A program made the position numbers and the translations under genes. Below are positions 47,582 through 59,802 of a DNA stretch of 64,000 bases, piece after piece; position 1 is the stretch's first letter, and the number at the start of each line of letters is the position of its first letter. The notes under the pieces are model-generated. The model made no database searches. It was not told the DNA's origin and worked only from the letters and a program-made list of their open reading frames with translations. The stretch covers positions 17,057,223 to 17,121,222 of the forward strand of contig CM038907.1 in NCBI GenBank assembly GCA_021904315.1, in the 5' to 3' direction. Source of the DNA: Sphagnum magellanicum (lineage: Eukaryota; Streptophyta; Sphagnopsida; Sphagnales; Sphagnaceae).

Positions 47582-50500
47582 ATGGGCAAAAGTAAGGCAT
47601 CTCTCTCTCCCTCCCTCTCTCTCTCTGTGTCTCTCTCTCTGTGCTCTGGATTGCTGCCGGTTCACAGTTACGAAAGTAAACAAGCTCAAGAAGAACATGC
47701 CGATGCTGAGATGATGATGAGAATCGTGATGTGCTGTGTTTTCTCTTTTGTGTTTTGGATTGATGACTGTACCACCCAAATGGTCTGTCTGTGCAGGTAG
47801 AAAGCAGCAGCAGAGAAGAGGAGCAGGAACTAGGGTTGACGAATACACAGATGATGACACGTTGAGCACAACAACAACATCATCATCGCTTGATGCATTA
47901 TCAGATATCAGCATTACGCCCGAGGTTGAAGAAGAACATGATGATGCCAGCAAGTTGGAAAGCTTCATTGAAGCATTGTACCAGAAAAGGTAGATTTTTT
48001 TCCTCTCATTCATCTTCCTTCTTCTTCTCCTTCTGAAGCTTTCTCCTGCAAAGCTTCTTCTTATCCTTCAGATTCTTTGAGTTTCTCTCCCAGGGGAGCT
48101 GATCTTTGGATTTCTGTTTCTAGATCCCCACTAATCATCATCATCATCATCATCATGTGATCCTCTAACCCTAAACCCAAAAATCTTCTATTCGGTTTTT
48201 TGTCTTCTTCTTCTCATCATCATCATGTGCTCCTCTAACCCTAAACTCAGAAATCTTCTTTTGGGTTCTTCTTCTTCCACCCAGATTGGATAAACATGGA
48301 CAGATTTGCTACTTCTTCTGGGCTTTTTGTTTGGATTCAGGAACTCAGGAAGAAGAAGAAGACGAACCAGGAAAGGAAATTTCTTTGCGAAAAGAATAAA
48401 CACAGTATCAAGATTGAGTGCTGCTTCTTCTTCTTCTTCTTCCTGTTGCTTCTGCAATTCCAACAACAAAAAATCAGGATCATGATGTCTTCTTCATCCA
48501 TCAAATGCAAACAGAAATTCTGCTGCTACTACTATTGGGTTGTTTGATTCTTGGGCTTCAGGAAGAAGAAGAACAGTACAAAGAGAATTTTCTCTATGAA
48601 AAAAACCCCTTCCTTCTCAGGATATTGAGTCTTTCTTTGTCTCTGTTGCTTCTGCAACTGCAAGAGAAGAAGAACTCAGGATGCCGGGTTTCTAACCTCT
48701 TCTGAGATTTTGGGGGCATTTTTTTTTTGTGAATGTGGAAAAGTCAAGGGTTTGAAATTGTATGTATTTTCTTTGTTAGAACCTTCCCCTTGCATCGACA
48801 ATTTCAGGCATTTCATGTTTCCTAAGTTAGAACCTTACCTTGCATCAACAATTTCAGGCATTTCATGTTTCCTTGTTACAACCTTACCGTGCATCAACAA
48901 TTTTGGGTGTATCATGTTTCTTTGTTATGTAATCTTTACCACGCATCAACAATTTCACAAAGAGTGTCACCAACCCTAGATCCATTGTTTTAAGGGTTTT
49001 GAGAAAGTTGGTTTGCTCTTGATCAGATGCAATTGATCTTGTAAGCTTCTTAGAAACACTGACCTTGTGGGTGGGAATATGTAGGGCATCAATCCGAGAT
49101 GCAGGACTTAAGGGTTTAATTGAAGCACTTACAGGAGGTGTTTTGGTCGAGTTCACGGAGAATAAGTATGTTTTTTTGTCCTACTCGTCTCCCAAAAAAA
49201 TTCCTTTTGTGCAAAAAGAAATTTCCATATATTTTATTTTGGTTTCTGTAACAAAGTATTATATATGGATTGCCAGAATAAATAAATAAATAAATAAATT
49301 GCACAACCCAAGTTACACATATGTTGCATAACCTGACTTCAGGGGTACATGATCTTTAGGACACTTATTTTTGCAGGGGGGGATGTTTTGGCTTTAGTTA
49401 CACATATATTGTATTTCTAGGTTTGTTTCACTTGGAATGGGGTTTTGCCACAATGGGTTTTCTTTCTCTCTCTTTACTTATCTTCTTCTTCTACTACTAC
49501 TTGTACCTATTGTTTCTGCATTGCAGTTACGAAACACTTTTACAACGGTTTATCAATTCTGTCAAAATCGGTGCATCTTCAGAGGTTGCCCAAGCAGCTC
49601 GCGCTCTTGGTATGTTTCTTGAGGGCTTCTTCATGTTGTTGTCATTAGCTCTCTTTACATCACTAGAAGGATCTCATCATGTAGAGAGTTAAGAGTTTAG
49701 GGTTTTTTGAACCTCTTAGTCCCACTTTTGGTCTATAAGCCATATGCAGGATTGCTATTTTTGTTTGCCAAAATTTTGCTTGCTGATGGAAGAAAATTAA
49801 TAGAAAAGAAAAGAACAAAAAGGAAAAAGCCCAATAGTTGCCCATATGGCAATTCAATTCAGTTTTGATTGCAATAATCACGATCAAATTCAGTCAGTGC
49901 ACACATATCTGTAGAGAGTTCTCAAATAGTGGAAGTGAGTATAGCTTGTTTTGCTAATTTTCTTTGGTTCAGTGTTGCTTCATATTTGAAGTGAGATGTT
50001 ATTGGGATGACAAAAATTGGCAGGATTGCTGGCAATCACAGTAGGCGCAGGTGATATTGCTAAACAGATTAACGCTGAGGCATCACCGCACTTAGAAAAA
50101 GTTGCTAAAGTTGGCTCTTCACCTGCAGCCCGAGCTTCTGTAAGTCACGGAATCAAAAACTTGAGAAAGGGGGGAGGAGGAGGCAGGGAGGGGGGTGGGG
50201 GGTGGGGGGAAGAAACTCAAAGTTGAAAAGAATTTTGGATCTCAAGAAGGGTTTTTTAGGGTTTAGGGTTTAGTGTTCTCTGTCTCTTCTGCTATTTCTA
50301 ATACCCTAAACCCTAAACCCTTGGCTACAAAGTAAGAACACAGAGCTGAAAGCTTAGTTTGGAGTATTTTCTGATACTTGATTCTGTTTTGGGTATTGTT
50401 GTGATGATATCGGGTTTCTATGATGTGGATCAGTGCTTGGACGCAATGGCAATATTAGCATTTGTAGGTGCTACTGAATTGGAGGCGACTGAATCGACAA

Positions 50501-52699
50501 TGGCATTCTTTTGGCTGATTATAAGTCACCGAGCAAACCACTTTGAAGATCAGGTGAGATATTTCTTTCTCACAGTGATGAATCTTGTCTACAAATACAG
50601 TAGCAATCAGGACATTGATTATTTTCAAGGAGAATATATAATTGGCACCCATGCAAATTCCATTGTCACAACCATGAGTTGGTTTTTTGCAGAGAACTTT
50701 TTTTATTGATTTGTGTCCCAAAAAAAATTGTTTGTGCAGAAAACAGGAGCAAATACTCCACCAGGGACAGTGAAAGCAGCAGCCATTTCTGCATGGTCTT
50801 TGCTCCTCTCGACACTCGACCCAAAACGAGTCTCTTCTTCACAGCATGTTCAGATGTAAGAAAGAACATTCCTCCTCCCCCCAATGCAATTGGTCTCATT
50901 CCTGAGTTGTATACAAATTTTCAGTTTCTATTTGAGTTTTGAAATCTGAGTCTTCAGGTTGTTGTTGAAGACTGCCACTTCACATTGCGGGTGGTTGCTG
51001 GTTTTGAAATCAGGTGCCTTCCTGTTTTATCAAGGTTGCTAAAAGGTGACGATCTTGCTGTGCGGACAGCTTCAGGAGAGGCAATTGCTTTGTTATATGA
51101 GGTTACAAATTTCCTCTCCTTCACTGCTGCTGCTGCTGATGATGACGACGATGGTGATTCTGAAGATACGGGTGTTGTGAAGGAGTCAGTTAGAACATCA
51201 TCAGAGAAACCGGCCACTTCAAAGTCTGCAATGAGCGTTGTTGGAAAAGCATTGGAGGCACAGGAGGCGCATGTGATGGAACAGATGAAGTCGTTGTCTG
51301 TCCATGCAGGCGGCAAGGGCCAGCCTCGGAAAGAACGGGCAATGCAACGCAGTGCTTTCCGAGAGCTTCTTGCAACGATAGAGGTAAGGAACCGACTTCT
51401 CATGATCCAACCAACCATCAGCATTTACAAAAGGGGGAAAAAAAATGCTTTCTTTCTGGTCAAAAGTCATGGTGAGGGGATTCACATTCTACTGTGAAGG
51501 AACTAACTCTGTGTTTTTCTATTGTGGTTTTCATGAAGGATGGTGTTGCCCCTGAGGTTTCAGTAAAATTACCTGCAGGCAACGTCTTGTCATTGCACAC
51601 ATGGAGTGACATCATTCAGGTAAATGTCTGTTCTGTGTTCCTGTCCCACTGCCCACCATGTTTTCTCAGCCATAGTAAATTGAGTTATTAGCTGTGGAAT
51701 TTGGACAATGGCATCGGTTGGTGATGTTTGGGGTGTTGGATTTTGCAGCTAAATGTGTTGCGTCATTTTCTTGGTGAGGGGTTTCAGAGGCATATGCAGG
51801 TGGGTACCTCTCAGATCCATTTCTTTTGACAAACACCCATTTGTCATACTGTTGCACACCATATGGACTTGGGGCTTGAGCTGAATGGGTGTCCCTGGAA
51901 AAAAAAGCATACAAGAGCGAGAAAATATGGAGCACTGTGCTGACTAATTTTTCTTGTCTGTTGTTGGAGCAGGAGAACACACTATTGCATGAGATATTTG
52001 ACTTTGTACCACAAGTTGAGAAAAACACACTTAGCAAGAAACAGAAGGTATTGTCATAAACACCAAAACCACATTCCTCTTTGCCACTTCCTCTCTGCCA
52101 CCCAAACTCGAGAATTTCCATCTTTAGACAGAGAGTCTTTCCAGATTTCGAGATTGCCAACTTAATTCAGTTGTTGTTGCAGAGGATGTTCTTGTCGCCA
52201 AATTCAGTTATGAGCAAGGCACGCACGCAAGTGATGAATCGCCGTCGCTCATATTCACAGGTGGTTCCTCTCACTACTACTATTACTACTACTACTACTA
52301 ACCTCTTCATTCTCTTTCTCTTCATTCCTCAATTGCATTTTTCTTCCATCCAGACTTTTGCTTTGGAAAGGTTGCAACAAAACCTGGACAATTCCATCAT
52401 TGCTGCAATTCTTGTGGACTCTTTTTCTGGTGTTTTTCTGCAATGGGTTGTTTGCTAAAGAAGAGGAAACTGTCTCTTGTCTCTATATATCTACACAGAA
52501 AAGTTGTCACAAAACAGATTCCGTCTTCGTTCTAAATGATTTGACTTTTCCTTTGATGTCCGTGTTCTTTCTCTCATGACTTTTTTTTTTTTGCTTTGAT
52601 GTCAGGATGTTCTTCTTGCTGACAACTCTTTTTCTTTTGTCACCTGTGCAGGCAGGTAACATTGGAATTTATGATGTGACCGAGGAACAAGACGAATAG
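47582..52699 (+). CDS. IFRD (interferon-related developmental regulator) homologue (13 coding exons, 473 aa)
   Basis: Exons: 47582-47591, 47797-47989, 49085-49165, 49527-49609, 50024-50139, 50434-50553, 50740-50855, 51014-51383, 51539-51619, 51749-51799, 51973-52047, 52183-52260, 52652-52699; phases agree. The protein starts MGKSRKQQQRRGAG, has an acidic/serine stretch, then the IFRD domain: IEALYQKRASIRDAGLKGLI, LLQRFINSVKIG, ARALGLLAITVGAGDIAKQI, DAMAILAFVGATE, and SWSLLLSTL-like helices. After a GEAIALLYE helix exon 8 carries a DDDDDGDSED loop. The C-terminal part (LSLHTWSDIIQLNVLRHFLG; VMSKARTQVMNRRRS) matches the IFRD C-terminal domain. Animal IFRD1/2 act in transcription and ribosome control; the plant role is open. 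The junction at 51014 was chosen because it gives MCLPVLSRLL in phase. The last two exons are the least certain. Confidence 0.9.
48130..48275 (+). repeat. Two-copy repeat in IFRD intron 2
   Basis: ATCATCATCATG, GTGATCCTCTAACCCTAAA, AATCTTCT and TTCTTCTTC occur twice in a row. Each copy contains a telomere-like CTAACCCTAAA word. Confidence 0.6.
48776..48960 (+). repeat. Four-copy, about 50-bp tandem repeat in IFRD intron 2
   Basis: The unit is TTAGAACCTTACCTTGCATC then AACAATTTCAGGCATTTCAT and GTTTCCTTG. It repeats about four times with growing divergence inside the 1095-bp intron. Confidence 0.8.
50168..50210 (+). other. G-rich tract in IFRD intron 5
   Basis: Runs of 6, 3, 6, 6 and 6 G lie on the sense strand about 30 bases after the donor. 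The unspliced RNA could fold a G-quadruplex near the splice site. Confidence 0.5.
50257..50320. repeat. Inverted telomere-motif pair in IFRD intron 5
   Basis: TTAGGGTTTAGGGTTTAG (50257-50274) faces ACCCTAAACCCTAAACCC (about 50303-50320) across about 30 bases. The transcript could form a hairpin. Confidence 0.7.
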
Positions 52700-52967
52700 A
52701 AACATGATGTAGCTACTACCATATACAAAAGAGAATAGGTACCAGGCTGCTGCTGATTCTCTGCTTGAAGCAGCAGTGGAATCAATGCTTAATTCACAAC
52801 CCAAACATGGGATTTTGTTTCCTTCTCATTTATTTTCTCCCCCTCTGAATCATCAATGATGTTTCCCAAAAAAAACCTGCTTGTTGTGAGGGCCATTTTC
52901 CTGTTATAGGCAATCTGCAAAACTGCAATTATGTCATCCATTTGCTATCTTCCTCGTTGCTTGAGGG

Positions 52968-52973
52968 AATAAA
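52968..52973 (+). terminator. Candidate poly(A) signal of the IFRD gene
   Basis: AATAAA lies about 270 bp after the stop codon, in T-rich sequence. Plant poly(A) signals are loose, so this is only a candidate. Confidence 0.35.
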
Positions 52974-55340
52974 ATTGTTCACAATGGTTAGCACAAGTTC
53001 ATTATATTGATTGGATTCTAACGTTTTCATTTTCATGTTCAGATTTTGTATCCCAAAGTTTTGTCACTAATTTGGTACCAATTATGCAATGATCCTCGCA
53101 AATTTTGAATCATTTGAAGGTGGTCACCTTGAAAATATGTGAACCCATGGTTCTCAATATATCATTTGATCTTTTTCACATTTATGAATCTCATTCCAAA
53201 GAATAGAGTTATCTCTAAAGTAAAGAAAACACCCATGAGAACCTTGAGTTTGGTATGAGAACCTTGAGTTTGGTCGTAAACAAGGTGAGATTAAACAAAA
53301 CCATGCAAAACAATACTACTTATTGTTTTGTGATGGTAACTTAAATTAGCGTTGATTTAATTTATTATTTATGTATATACAACATTCATAATATAATATG
53401 GGAATGGATGATAAGTTCAAAATGAACTTAATGAATAAGAAATGCCCATGCCCAAAACATTTTTAACACAATCTATTCAACGTTTTTTTGTTGTATAATG
53501 GACTCCTAAGATAACTTGAAACAATTTGAAAATAACATAGTTTGGGAAAATTTTCATACATACATTAATAGACTAGTATAATGAAACATTTTTTTTTTGC
53601 TTATAAAAACTTGTTTCAACTTATGAATCATTGGAATCAAAAATATTTTCCTTGAATGGCCAATTCTATTCTATCACATCAACATGGTTGGCTAACCCAT
53701 TGTTTTCTAAAGATTGAATTAAGGAGGCATCATTGGCACCTTATATTGTGATTGCACTCAAAAATATTTTTAAATTATTAACAATTATTTTTATCATATA
53801 ATACTGATAATAATATGTATTAGTTATATTCTTGATGTGTGATTGCAATTTGCTCAATGTGGTTGGACTCACAACTTGGACTTAACTTGAAATATTAATT
53901 AAGTAATCAATATGTTTGATATAATTTTTAGGGGACTATCCATGAATCATTAAACCTATTCATAACTCATTGCCTAACCTTATAATTTCACATGTACATT
54001 CCTTTTAAATATTTTTAATTTCATAATTACATGTAATTTTGATCATTGATCAGTAGAACTAAAATGTTTATGTTGTGCATGTTGACATGTTGACATCTAT
54101 GTCACCTTTGATTAATAGATTTTAATCATGCTAATATAATCATAATCTACATATATGTGTCATGTATTTTCTATTGTGCATTGTGACATGGTGCTTCCAC
54201 GTCATTGTTTGAGCGACAAAATTCAATCACAATATTACAACTTCAATCTCCATGTAGGTGTCACATAGTCCATATATAATTAAACTACAATATGATTAAA
54301 ATAAATTTTGGATTTAATCATATTGGACATGTTTAGTTTTTAATAAGTCAAAAAAATATGGGACTAATCATTTCCTAATCAAAACATAGATAGTTAGTTA
54401 TTTCAATCAAGTAACATTGCTTATGGAGTCAATGTAATCACAAAATTAAAGGTGGAAATGACATGCTTTTATTCTAGACTAGTTAGATTCTTAAAGTAAA
54501 CTCATGTGCAAAGATGAAGAGAAATATTAACACATGTCTAAGCTCTAATTCTATTTTTGCTTTCAATTGTGAACTAATTTATGTGAACAACACATGCAAG
54601 ATAAGGATGAAGAAAAAATAATGCAAGTTGAAGGCTCTAGCTTTGTGAAAACTCGTCTTCAAACATGAAGAAGATGTGTTAGAATGGATATGAAGATGCT
54701 CTTTCATACTTGCGAACTTATAATTTGCTAAAACTAGTGACAACTATTAAGATGTAAATAAAGACCCACACATGATAGAAATAATCTTAAAATTTCAGTT
54801 GTTGTCAAGTAAGGACATGAAATAACAACCATTGCCCCTTATTTGATTATCCAAAAAAGGAGTGGTTTGGTGTCTACCATAGAAACATGATTGCCTTGGT
54901 TAATAATCAAGTAATGCCATGGGAACTTGGCATTACTAGGTCCACCAAATGAAGCTTCAAAAGTTTCTATGGAAAACATCAAATCCTAAAATCCTTTTGA
55001 ACTAATCTAGTAAGGAAAAATGGGCACAACCTTCTTTCAAATCAAATCAATTACTTCCTTGATAGCCACCTTGTCACACAAAACATTAGGTCTACTTCTA
55101 TTATTCATACCTATCCCAATACATTTTGTCAACTATCACTAGTCCTAGTATATTATAGACCTTAATGGGAAAGTATGTTGAAGGTAATATTCATATCCAT
55201 TCTAACACATCTTCATATGTGTGCATGATTATCTTCATGTTTGTAGTTTCTTGCCATACAAGTAGGAGGCCTTGTCATATTAGTCTTGACTATGCAAGAG
55301 CAATTTGCAAAATGGAATGTTTATTCACGAGGTTAATACA
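52974..55340. other. AT-rich spacer without recognised features
   Basis: Both strands are closed by stops and no conserved motif is seen. A duplicated GAGAACCTTGAGTTTGGT (about 53238-53274) is the only local repeat noted. Confidence 0.5.
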
Positions 55341-55348
55341 TGAACTTA

Positions 55349-55590
55349 AGAGCAACTCCACCCATATTTAGCATTTGGCCCAACAACATTTCTTTCAAGA
55401 TTTTTTATTTATTGTTTTTGAAGCCCCACCCATAAACATGAAATTGGGGTTGCAAAAGGTTAGAACCTACTGATAGCAAGCCACTTGGACTAAGTGATGT
55501 ATTGATGAATCAAAGATTAGATGTTAGATTATATAGTGGCTTTTACTACCCTTGTTATATTGAGCCAAATATTAGGCAAAATTTGAAGTG
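55349..55590 (+). mobile_element. MITE family M1, copy 4 (diverged fragment)
   Basis: It starts TTAAGAGCAACTCCACCC and keeps the interior words GCCCCACCCATAAACATG, GATAGCAAGCCACTTGGACT and TTGAGCCAAA in the family order. The right terminal repeat is not recognisable. Confidence 0.55.
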
Positions 55591-55599
55591 TTTTAACTT

Positions 55600-56970
55600 T
55601 TCTTTCTTAGCATTAATTGATGATTTTTTTATTATAAAATATTCATGTTTTGTAATAACTATATATGACCAATTGTGAAAATATCATGAAAAATCATAAA
55701 TGATGTTTTTGAGGTGTTTTATTTTTTAATTGAATTTTAATAATATTTTTGCATTTTTACCATTTTTGAATAAAGTGTTAGATTATGACACTTTTAAAGG
55801 CTTGGAATAGTTTTTCATTATTTTTCTATAGTTTCAACAATTTTTACAATATATGTGTTGCCAATTAATGTCCTCATGATGTTCTGGTAAAAAAACTTAA
55901 AAAAATACATGACCTCCCTTTGCTTTTTAGGGAATTTGGGCACTATTTTTTTTAAAAAATTTTAACTAGTTAAATTTTTTTGGTGCAATTTTGAATAAAT
56001 TTGTAGTTTTTGCATAATATTTCCTAGTTTTTTTACCTAAAATTTTTGAAAAAAAACTCCCATATACATGAATATTGAAACATTTTCTTTATGCACTTCT
56101 CTATCCATCCAAAATAAAAGAAAAAATCAGAAGGTTATTAGATTCCAAGACTCCATGTGAATGTTTTTGGTTTAACAAAACCTTTTCAAAATTACTATCA
56201 AGTTAGGGTATTATATAATTCTACTACATCAAAGACCATACTAAAATAAATTATTGTCATCAAAGTGAAAAAATACACGTTATGTTCCCAAGTCAAATAT
56301 GATTGAGACATGAAATTTTATAATTACATGAAGAGGTTACCAAATTTTTAAAAATTTGGTTAACTTTTTTATTTATTTAAAAACATTCAAAATGAAATCT
56401 AAAGCAAGCTGGATTCCTTAGTTGCTTACAACCTTATATTTGCAAATGAATTTAGCATCATTACCCACTTGTTGATTATATTATTTACCTTCACATCCCA
56501 TTGGGTGTGTCCACCATATTTAACATTCATGATATGGGAGAAAACATGGTATCATAGTAATGAATGGAGCAAAATGCACATAGAAAAAAATAAATCCTAA
56601 ATCCATAGCATCTGAACCATGGAATTAAATGATGGTTGGATTAGATTGTGTATGTAGGATAACAACTAGTTTGTGATGGTTACACAAAATTTAAATAGTC
56701 AAATTCAACATTTATTTTTTGTGGAAAAAATTTTTAATTAAAAAAAATTCAGATATTCTTTTTTCTTATTTATAAAAACGCCAAAATTTGAAAAAGAATC
56801 CTAAGAAAATTCCATGTTTCTACACATTGTTCAAGCAAGTACCCAAGATATAAAAGGATTTTTGTATAATTGGTTTATAGGCAAACATGGCTAAATGTCC
56901 TTGAGAATGATCACCAGCGTGGCAACATCACAAAATTGGAAAAACAAAAACATTGGTCAAATTACAAAAA
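55600..56970. other. AT-rich spacer
   Basis: No gene is seen. From about 56860 to 56945 it shares words with 27370-27440 (GGCAACATCACAAAATTGG), part of a dispersed low-copy repeat. Confidence 0.45.
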
Positions 56971-57157
56971 GTTGGATAAATGGCAAACACTGAATAGTAG
57001 CAATGAATTAAATGCGACATTGGGCTTCACACAATTATAATATAATATAGTGCAATGCCTAGCAAGGAAAAAAAAAAAGATTTTTTTTATTGTACCCATG
57101 CAATGATTAATGGTTAAAATAGATTTTTATATTATTTTGAAAAGAAAAATATTAATT

Positions 57158-57211
57158 TAGTAGTTAGAATCCTCCTTATAGCCCAAAGGACTTGGGTTCA
57201 AACCTTTTTTT
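57158..57211 (+). ncRNA. tRNA-like (SINE-head) sequence with Pol III boxes
   Basis: TAGTAGTTAGAAT resembles an A box. GGTTCAAACC (57195-57204) is a full B-box match, and a run of seven T follows immediately, as in a Pol III terminator. Spacing of about 30 bases is right for tRNA-derived promoters. A functional tRNA cannot be folded from it, so this is a SINE head or tRNA relic. Decayed opposite-strand versions lie in the right arm of the foldback. Confidence 0.4.
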
Positions 57212-57254
57212 GAATTATCTTTTTCATACATGAACAAAATGGATGAAAACAAAT

Positions 57255-57610
57255 TCCCAAGGTAAGAAGGGGTTTAAGTTGCTCCCTAGGGAACAACCAT
57301 ATTCCCAAAGGAGCAAGGTTTAAATGGCCTCGAAGAGCAACCATGTTCTCGAAGGAAAAAAAGCTCCTTCTCCTTGAAGACATGATTGTTCCCCGGAAAA
57401 AAAGGTTTAAGTTGCTCCTTAGGGCAATTTAAGTTCCTCCTTGAGGACATGATTGTTCCCTAGGGAAAAAAAAGGTTTAAATTGCTCCATGGGGCAATTT
57501 AAGCTTCTTTTCCCCAAGGAGAAAAAAGGTTTAAATTGCTCCCTGGGGTAATTTAAACTCCTTCTCCCTAGGGACATGATTGTTCCTTGTGAAAAAAGGC
57601 AATTTCCCTG
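57255..57610 (+). repeat. Degenerate tandem repeat of about 60 bp
   Basis: The words AAGGTTTAAATTGCTCC, GGGGCAATTTAAG, TTCCTCC, GGACATGATTGTTCCC and GGAAAAAAAAGG recur four to five times. Open frames across this part are repeat artefacts. Confidence 0.65.
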
Positions 57611-57869
57611 GGGACAATGCATTTTCATTGTGGAAAAACACAAGTTATCAAAAGAAACATACATTTAAAAACTTTTTGTAATCATAATCATGTCATATTT
57701 GTTTTTATATTGGTTTGCGACCCATCAATGGAAAGGTTTTGAAAATAGCTACAACTTTGTAGTTGAAAACTACACATTTGTTCTTCGAGGCAACTGATGC
57801 CCATTTCTCCTTAGGGACCAACTATATGCTTGGGGGAACAAATCCCTTGGGGAGAAACCATGTTCCCTC

Positions 57870-58223
57870 TGGGAGAAAATGTGTTTGAAACTTTGTGTGA
57901 ACATAATTTTTTCATGTGAGCTCTGATTGAAGTGCTCCAACTACAAAGTTTTAACTCTCCTTGAGACGTTTCCAATGATAGGTTCCAAGCTTATATAAAA
58001 AATAAAATGAAATGATTGTGATTGCTAAAAACATTTGGAACATATATTTCTGTGAAGAACTTGGGCCTTTCCTTGTCGGAAGTTGGCTTTTCTTGAGGAA
58101 TAATCATATCCTTGGGGAGAAGGAATTTAAGTTGCCTTGGTGAGCAACTTAAACCTTCTATTCCTTGGGGAATGATCATGTCCCCTACGAAGAAAAAGCT
58201 TAAATTGCCCCAAGGAACAAATG
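57870..58223 (+). repeat. Duplicated block D, first copy
   Basis: AATGTGTTTGAAACTTTG, GAACATAATTTTTTCATG, TCTGATTGAAGTGCTCCAAC, TTTCCAATGATAGGTT, CTTGGGCCTTTCC follow in the same order as in 59129-59370. The second copy is split from its left flank by the solo LTR. Confidence 0.75.
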
Positions 58224-59128
58224 TGTCACAACCTTAACCTTGGGTTCATGACCAAAGCGAGGGTTTTCAAAGGTGCGAGCCAAGAATGAAGTTTGGGGGT
58301 CACATTTCATGTTCCTAGGAATGTAGGAGAGTGTGAGGGAATGAACCTTCCACACTCCCAAGTGAGCTCCCACTTTGGGAGTTGAAGTATCGATGGACTT
58401 TTGAATTTTCAGAAGACAATTGCAGGAATCAAAACTCATTGAATTGAAAAGTTTGTTATACCATTGGAAATTTATTGAAACGCAAATGTTTAGAATGGGC
58501 TCGCATGACCCATTTAGGCACATAAAACATAAGTTATGGCCAAAAGAAGGGTCAAAAGTCAAATTGCCAATTTGACTCCTGACCAATAAAAGTTGGGAAT
58601 CCCCCAGATTTACTTACGTGCAGGTGGCGTGCAACATACCATTAGAAAGCTCTGAACAAGGGCTACAACTTTTCATTAGACCTTATCTCAATCGAAGGTT
58701 TGCACAAAAAGTTATGGGCCTCCAAAGTTGCAAAAGTCCCAATTTCAAGAACTTGGGAGTCCCGAGACAAAATGACATTTGGGTGCAGGCCTCGTGGCTA
58801 GGCACAAAAAATATTATAAGGGGGAAGGTAGTGGCTTCCCGCAAGTCTTGGCCATGATGAGTTTTGTGAGTCTGTGTTGGTTCATGGTTCGTTCGTGTAA
58901 CAAATGTGCTCCAATTGTGCATTAATCAACTTGTTGTTTAGTTTGTGGAGGTCTGTGTGAGTAATTGACCCGCTTGTCATTTGTCCTAGTTTTCATCCCG
59001 AAGCTCCAACACGCCTTTCTACCCTTAAAGTGTTGCGAGTCAAAGAGCGTACCTCAACTCTTCATCTTTTCGATGTTTTCATCTTTGGATTCGAAGTCGA
59101 GTCTACCAAGGAGTTTGGGGGTGCATCA
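58224..59128 (+). mobile_element. 905-bp solo LTR with 5-bp target duplication
   Basis: It begins TGTCACAACC and ends GGTGCATCA, the TG...CA ends of LTR retrotransposons. AAATG flanks it on both sides (58219-58223 and 59129-59133). It contains a TATTATAAG TATA-like word (about 58811). Joining the flanks across one AAATG gives sequence matching block D at 57877, which shows the empty site. No internal retroelement genes remain, so it is a solo LTR left by recombination. The orientation is assumed. Confidence 0.85.
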
Positions 59129-59560
59129 AAATGTGTTTGAAATTTTGTTTGATCATAACTTTTGCATATGAATTCTAATTGAAGTATTTCCAACTATAAA
59201 ATTATATCTCTCTTCGAAACCTTTCCAATGATAGGTTACAAAACTATATAAAAATAAAAATGAGATGATTATGATTGCAAAAGTATTCCTAACATATGTT
59301 TTCCCGGGGAACTTAGGCCTTTCCTAGTGGAAAATAAATTGTTCCCCAAGGAAGGTCTCTTTCTTTTTAAGAAACTTGGGCACTTCCCATAGGAAAATTT
59401 ATTGCTTCCCAGGGAAGTTGTATTTTTCACCAAGGACATTTTTTTACTGCATGAAGAATTTGCTTGGGACTAGCATTTAGTCTTCTTTTGCTTGGGGAAA
59501 TTACTTCCAAAGGGCAATTAACTTTTAAAAATATTTAAATATTTTATCGATTTTTTCATC
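59129..59560 (+). repeat. Duplicated block D, second copy
   Basis: It reads AAATGTGTTTGAAATTTTG, GATCATAACTTTTGCATATG, TTTCCAATGATAGGTT, CTTAGGCCTTTCCTAGTGG and continues into CCAAGG/TTCCC-rich DNA. About 75-80% of bases agree with 57877-58125 by eye. Confidence 0.7.
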
Positions 59561-59592
59561 CATTTTGTTTGTTGGAAAAAATAATTAGGAAA

Positions 59593-59802
59593 AGGTTGAG
59601 ACCTTGGACCTTTGGGTTGAAAGGAAGATTCTAACTAGTACATCATATGTTTTTTTCTTTGAAATTATTGTGTAAGAAAGATACTTACAACATTAATAGG
59701 TTGAAACCTTGCACCTTTGGGTTGAAAGGAAGATTCTAACTAGTACATCATATGCTTTTTTCTTTGAAATTATTATGTAAGAAAGATACTTATAACATTA
59801 AT
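59593..59802 (+). repeat. 105-bp tandem duplication in the right foldback arm
   Basis: Two units start AGGTTGA(G/A)ACCTTG at 59593 and 59698 and end ACATTAAT. They differ at only a few positions, so this duplication is much younger than the arms. Confidence 0.9.

Noticed and set aside
57158..57211. Functional tRNA gene
   Set aside because: A and B box words are present, but no acceptor stem or cloverleaf can be drawn; a SINE head is more likely.
57198..57664. Two open frames with repeated FFSLG-like peptides
   Set aside because: They follow the degenerate tandem repeat; the peptide repeats mirror the DNA repeats and match no protein.
58200..58922. Open frames on both strands at 58200-58586 and 58618-58922
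   Set aside because: They lie within the solo LTR and show no retroelement protein motifs.
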